Source of the DNA: DATDCY01 sp031406795 [NCBI: Candidatus Rokuibacteriota bacterium]
GTDB taxonomy: Bacteria; JAUVQV01
Assembly: GCA_031406795.1 (NCBI GenBank)
Contig: JANOHV010000250.1
Location: forward strand, 1 to 7,739
Length of the DNA stretch: 7,739 nucleotides
Direction: 5' to 3'
Made by a program: the position numbers and the translations under genes. Positions 4,940-7,739 of this stretch are shown here, piece by piece; the stretch's first letter is position 1; every line of letters starts with the position of its first letter. A model generated the notes under the pieces. The model worked only from the letters and a program-made list of their open reading frames with translations, did not search any database and had not been told where the DNA came from.

Positions 4940-7731
4940 AGCCACGGACCAAGGCCCTGCTGCTGGCGCTGCTGTTGCTGCTGGGGGTCTGCTACCGGCT
5001 CTTTGCCGCCTACCCGATCCGGCTGGGCCGGTTCGCGCCCGCATCCTCGGCGCTGCAGGCGATGCACATCATGAACGGCGAGCGGCCGATCTTCTACTCG
5101 GGGCAGGCCTGGATGGGGCCCGCGGGCGCCTACGTCCTCGCCGGCCTCTTCAAGCTCTTCGGCGCGTCGTCCCTGACCCTCGGGGGGTTCTCCTGGATCA
5201 TGAGCGTCCTGTTCCTGCTGGGGACCGTCCTGCTGGCCTACCGGCTCTTCGGCATCGACAACGCCCTGGTGGTGGCCGGGCTATTCCTCGTCCCCATCGA
5301 CTGGGTCATGTACCTGGCGGGGCAGCCGCGCGCGCACTACACGATCATCTTCGTCCTGGTGCCGATCGTCTTTCTGGCGACGCTGGCGCTGCTGCGACGG
5401 CACCGGGAGGGCCGCCCCCTGGCGTTGACGGCCTTCCTGCTCGGCCTGCTGTGCGGGTTCGCCTTCTGGACCAACATGTCGATCGGGCCGGCCATCGGCG
5501 TATCGGTGCTCCTGCTGCTCTGGCATCTGCGGCGATCCTTCTTCACGCGCGTTCTTCCCGGCTGGAGCGCCGGCTGGGTGCTCGGCTTCTCGCCGGTCAT
5601 CTGGTACAACCTGACCCATCAGGCGATCCTCGCGGAGCAGGTGAACGCGAGAAACACCCGGCAGCTCGGCCGCATTCTCTGGGCCTTCCTGACCAACGCC
5701 TGGCCGAAATTCTGGGGGTTCGACCTCAGCGCGACCCCGACCCCGCTGCTGCATGGCGTGTTCGTCCTGCTGCTCGTCTGGATCAGCTTCCTCTACGTCT
5801 GGGCGCTCGTTCAGGGGTTGCGGAAGTGGCGGCGCGGGGAGGACGTGCTCGGCTACCAGCTGGTCTTCGGCTACTTCTTCTTCCACCTGGCGATCACCGC
5901 GGTCTCCAGCTACGGGAAGCGATTCACCGAGGGGACGCCCCTCTCCTACATCGTTACTCTGTACACGGTGGCGTTTGCCATACCGGCTCTCGTGCTGCAA
6001 TCCGGCCTCACGCGGCGTGCGAAAGCCCTGGCGCTGCTGCCCTTCGGGATCTTCATCGCCAACAACCTTGCGGCCAACACCGTCTACCCGGCGAAGTTCC
6101 TCGCCACCGTCCGGGAGCAGGGACTCTCCCGGGTGACGCGGTATCCCAACGAGGCGAACCCGTTCGTGCGCTACTTCCGGGAGCGCGGGCTAGCGGCCGG
6201 CTACCTGGGCCGGTTCCAGGGCGCCGATACCGCGAAGAACCAGAATTTCCCCCTCAATCTGGAGTGCTTCGGGGTGGGCACGTTCTCCGACCCCTCCAGC
6301 GAGCGGTATGTCGAGAGCGCCCTGGCCGCCGATGCCGCCCGGAAGATCTTCTGGGTCAACGCCGACCCGAACCAGCTGCGGCTGCTCGGCGTCACCTCGC
6401 GGGCGGCACCCGTACAGCAGTGGGAGGTGCACGACGATTTTCGCAAGGAGTTGCGCGAGCTGACCGCCGTCCGCGGGCAGTTGACCGCGGCCTCGTACAA
6501 CCGGCCGCACGGCCTCTTCGCCTCGGACGGGAACTTCGACACCTCCTGGGACGTCCCCCGGGACGCCGGCACCGTGGCTCTCGATTTCGCGTTCGAGCGC
6601 CCCGAGCGGCTGCGGGAGCTCGTGATCTTCCCCGTCGACGTGCAGCGCAGCCCGACGAACGTCACCCTCGAGATCTCCGACGACGGGGTGAACTGGCGGC
6701 AGGCCTACCGGGCGAGCGACGCCGAGCCGATCTTCTGGTCGGTCTGGCATCCCTTCACGAAGAAGGTCAAGCCGCGGATGGAGCTGCTGCTCCCCGACGG
6801 CCTCGAGACCCGCTACTGCCGGCTGCGCTTCGACCCTTCCGGAAAGCGGGCCGGGCTGGCGATCCGCGAGATCCTCTTCCGCGGCGACGGCCCGGTGATC
6901 GACCCGGCGGCGTGGGAGCGGGACATCGACGATGTCGTCCGGGCGGTCGGGGCGCAGGGCGCCGGGGCGACCGTGGTCGGCGACCACTGGTTCGTCGACC
7001 ACTTTCGGCGCCTGGGCTTCGCGACGGATTTCATTTCGAACGAGACCTTCAGCAACACCGGCGAACTGAGCCCCAATCTGGTCAGCCCCGTTGCGCTGGA
7101 TTTCTCACGCCCGCAGGTCATGATCGTCCCCCGGGCGTTCGTTGGCCGCGTGGTGGGGCTCTTGCGCAGCCGTGGCGTGCCTTTCACTGAAACGGCGTTT
7201 CTCTACCACGTCATCTGCCGGACCGAGGCCGCCAAGGTCGACCCGCCGCTCTACTGGAACGGGCTGGAGCTGAACGATCTGGAGCCGCGGGTCGGCGAGC
7301 GGATGGCCTTCCCCTTCCGGCCGCTGCGGGAGTACGCCCCCGCCGCGGAGGCGACCTCGCTGCGCTTCGGCAAGGAGTTCGAGGTGACGGGAATCGCCGT
7401 TTCCCTCGACCAGGCCGCCCGGCGCATCGACCTCGCGTTCGAGGTGCTGCCGCTGCGCGAGACCGGCCGCGACTGGTGGATGTTCCTCCACGTCCTGGAT
7501 CAGCGGGGGAAGATCGTCGCCCAGGGGGACTTCCGGATGAAGCAGGCCGGCCTCGCCACCAGCTCCTGGCTGCCGGGCAAGCGGGTCGTCCTCGAGCGGG
7601 CCCTGGCGCTGCCCTCGGGATACTCGGGGAAGGCGTCCGTGCTCATGGGCGTCTCGGACCCGCAGTGGCGCAAGCGGCTGAAGCTCGAGGGCGACCAGAC
7701 CAAGGCCGTCATCTGGCGCGGCGACATCTAG
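4936..7731 (+). CDS. GT-C-type glycosyltransferase-like membrane protein with F5/8C domain
   Basis: A 931-residue protein. ATG 4936 overlaps the preceding TGA (ATGA), with AAGGAG 7 bases upstream. Residues 1-395 hold about ten hydrophobic segments (first 7-25, last near 363-380), with GT-C pattern: after the first segment, a loop with ALQAMHIMNGERPIFYSGQAWMG (39-61, read as two adjacent blocks) and AGLFKLFGASS, typical of PMT/ArnT-like enzymes that use polyprenyl-phosphate sugars on the outer face of the membrane. The acidic residue usual just before this block is absent (RFAPASS, 32-38). The large outer part contains a mixed alpha/beta region (396-500 and 655-770), a discoidin/F5-8C-like domain (about 513-650: DGNFDTSWDV, LEISDDGVNWRQAY, CRLRF, AIREILF), and a C-terminal beta-sandwich (808-930: WWMFLHVLDQRGKIVAQGDF, SWLPGK, GYSGKASVLMGVSD) like that at the end of many family 39 transferases. 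Acceptor and sugar are unknown. Last gene visible in the operon; only 8 bases follow. Confidence 0.8.
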   Translation: MKPRTKALLLALLLLLGVCYRLFAAYPIRLGRFAPASSALQAMHIMNGERPIFYSGQAWMGPAGAYVLAGLFKLFGASSLTLGGFSWIMSVLFLLGTVLLAYRLFGIDNALVVAGLFLVPIDWVMYLAGQPRAHYTIIFVLVPIVFLATLALLRRHREGRPLALTAFLLGLLCGFAFWTNMSIGPAIGVSVLLLLWHLRRSFFTRVLPGWSAGWVLGFSPVIWYNLTHQAILAEQVNARNTRQLGRILWAFLTNAWPKFWGFDLSATPTPLLHGVFVLLLVWISFLYVWALVQGLRKWRRGEDVLGYQLVFGYFFFHLAITAVSSYGKRFTEGTPLSYIVTLYTVAFAIPALVLQSGLTRRAKALALLPFGIFIANNLAANTVYPAKFLATVREQGLSRVTRYPNEANPFVRYFRERGLAAGYLGRFQGADTAKNQNFPLNLECFGVGTFSDPSSERYVESALAADAARKIFWVNADPNQLRLLGVTSRAAPVQQWEVHDDFRKELRELTAVRGQLTAASYNRPHGLFASDGNFDTSWDVPRDAGTVALDFAFERPERLRELVIFPVDVQRSPTNVTLEISDDGVNWRQAYRASDAEPIFWSVWHPFTKKVKPRMELLLPDGLETRYCRLRFDPSGKRAGLAIREILFRGDGPVIDPAAWERDIDDVVRAVGAQGAGATVVGDHWFVDHFRRLGFATDFISNETFSNTGELSPNLVSPVALDFSRPQVMIVPRAFVGRVVGLLRSRGVPFTETAFLYHVICRTEAAKVDPPLYWNGLELNDLEPRVGERMAFPFRPLREYAPAAEATSLRFGKEFEVTGIAVSLDQAARRIDLAFEVLPLRETGRDWWMFLHVLDQRGKIVAQGDFRMKQAGLATSSWLPGKRVVLERALALPSGYSGKASVLMGVSDPQWRKRLKLEGDQTKAVIWRGDI

Positions 7732-7739
7732 CAGACCGC

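Noticed and set aside
2915-5044. Long minus-strand open frame of 709 codons
   Set aside because: Low-complexity translation antisense to conserved CotH motifs; open because stop codons are rare at this GC content.
4674-7190. Plus-strand 838-codon frame overlapping the transferase gene
   Set aside because: It reads in the wrong frame over the conserved GT-C and F5/8C motifs and has a random Arg/Pro/Ala-rich composition.

Overview
The window is GC-rich bacterial DNA, nearly all coding. A lipid-anchored secreted protein, Shine-Dalgarno sites, a sigma70-like promoter and a REP-like intergenic palindrome of a type I recall from many proteobacterial genomes suggest a Gram-negative, proteobacterium- or desulfobacterota-like host. 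I cannot name the genus.

Layout. At the left edge, on the minus strand, lies the first 68 codons of a short putative lipoprotein (1-204, cut by the window edge). A 355-base divergent intergenic region follows. It holds an AT-rich stretch with a promoter candidate for the lipoprotein gene, a pair of REP-like inverted repeats (344-421), and a perfect extended -10 element facing right (543-551). From 560 to 7731 there is one tight plus-strand operon of four genes: (1) a VTC-type polyphosphate polymerase domain protein, (2) a DUF4956 membrane protein, (3) a very large membrane-anchored CotH-kinase-family protein with LamG, degenerate CotH-like and Ig-like modules ahead of the canonical CotH domain, and (4) a polytopic GT-C-type glycosyltransferase-like protein with a discoidin-like (F5/8 type C) domain and a C-terminal beta-sandwich. 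Gaps are 2 and 29 bases, and genes 3 and 4 overlap by an ATGA, so the four are probably co-transcribed and partly translationally coupled.

The CotH-like gene is broken in this sequence by a -1 frameshift at a run of six C residues (3868-3873). Protein similarity to CotH resumes at once in the next frame, so the simplest reading is a one-base deletion: either a sequencing or assembly error, or a recent mutation.

How they may work together. VTC, DUF4956 and CotH genes are, as I recall, repeatedly found together in bacteria. By analogy with the eukaryotic VTC complex (catalytic tunnel domain plus a small membrane domain), genes 1 and 2 may make and perhaps export a phosphate polymer. Gene 3 would act outside the cytoplasmic membrane as a protein kinase-like enzyme. 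Gene 4 would transfer a lipid-linked sugar on the same face. This joint role is inference; only the domain calls and the gene order are seen directly.
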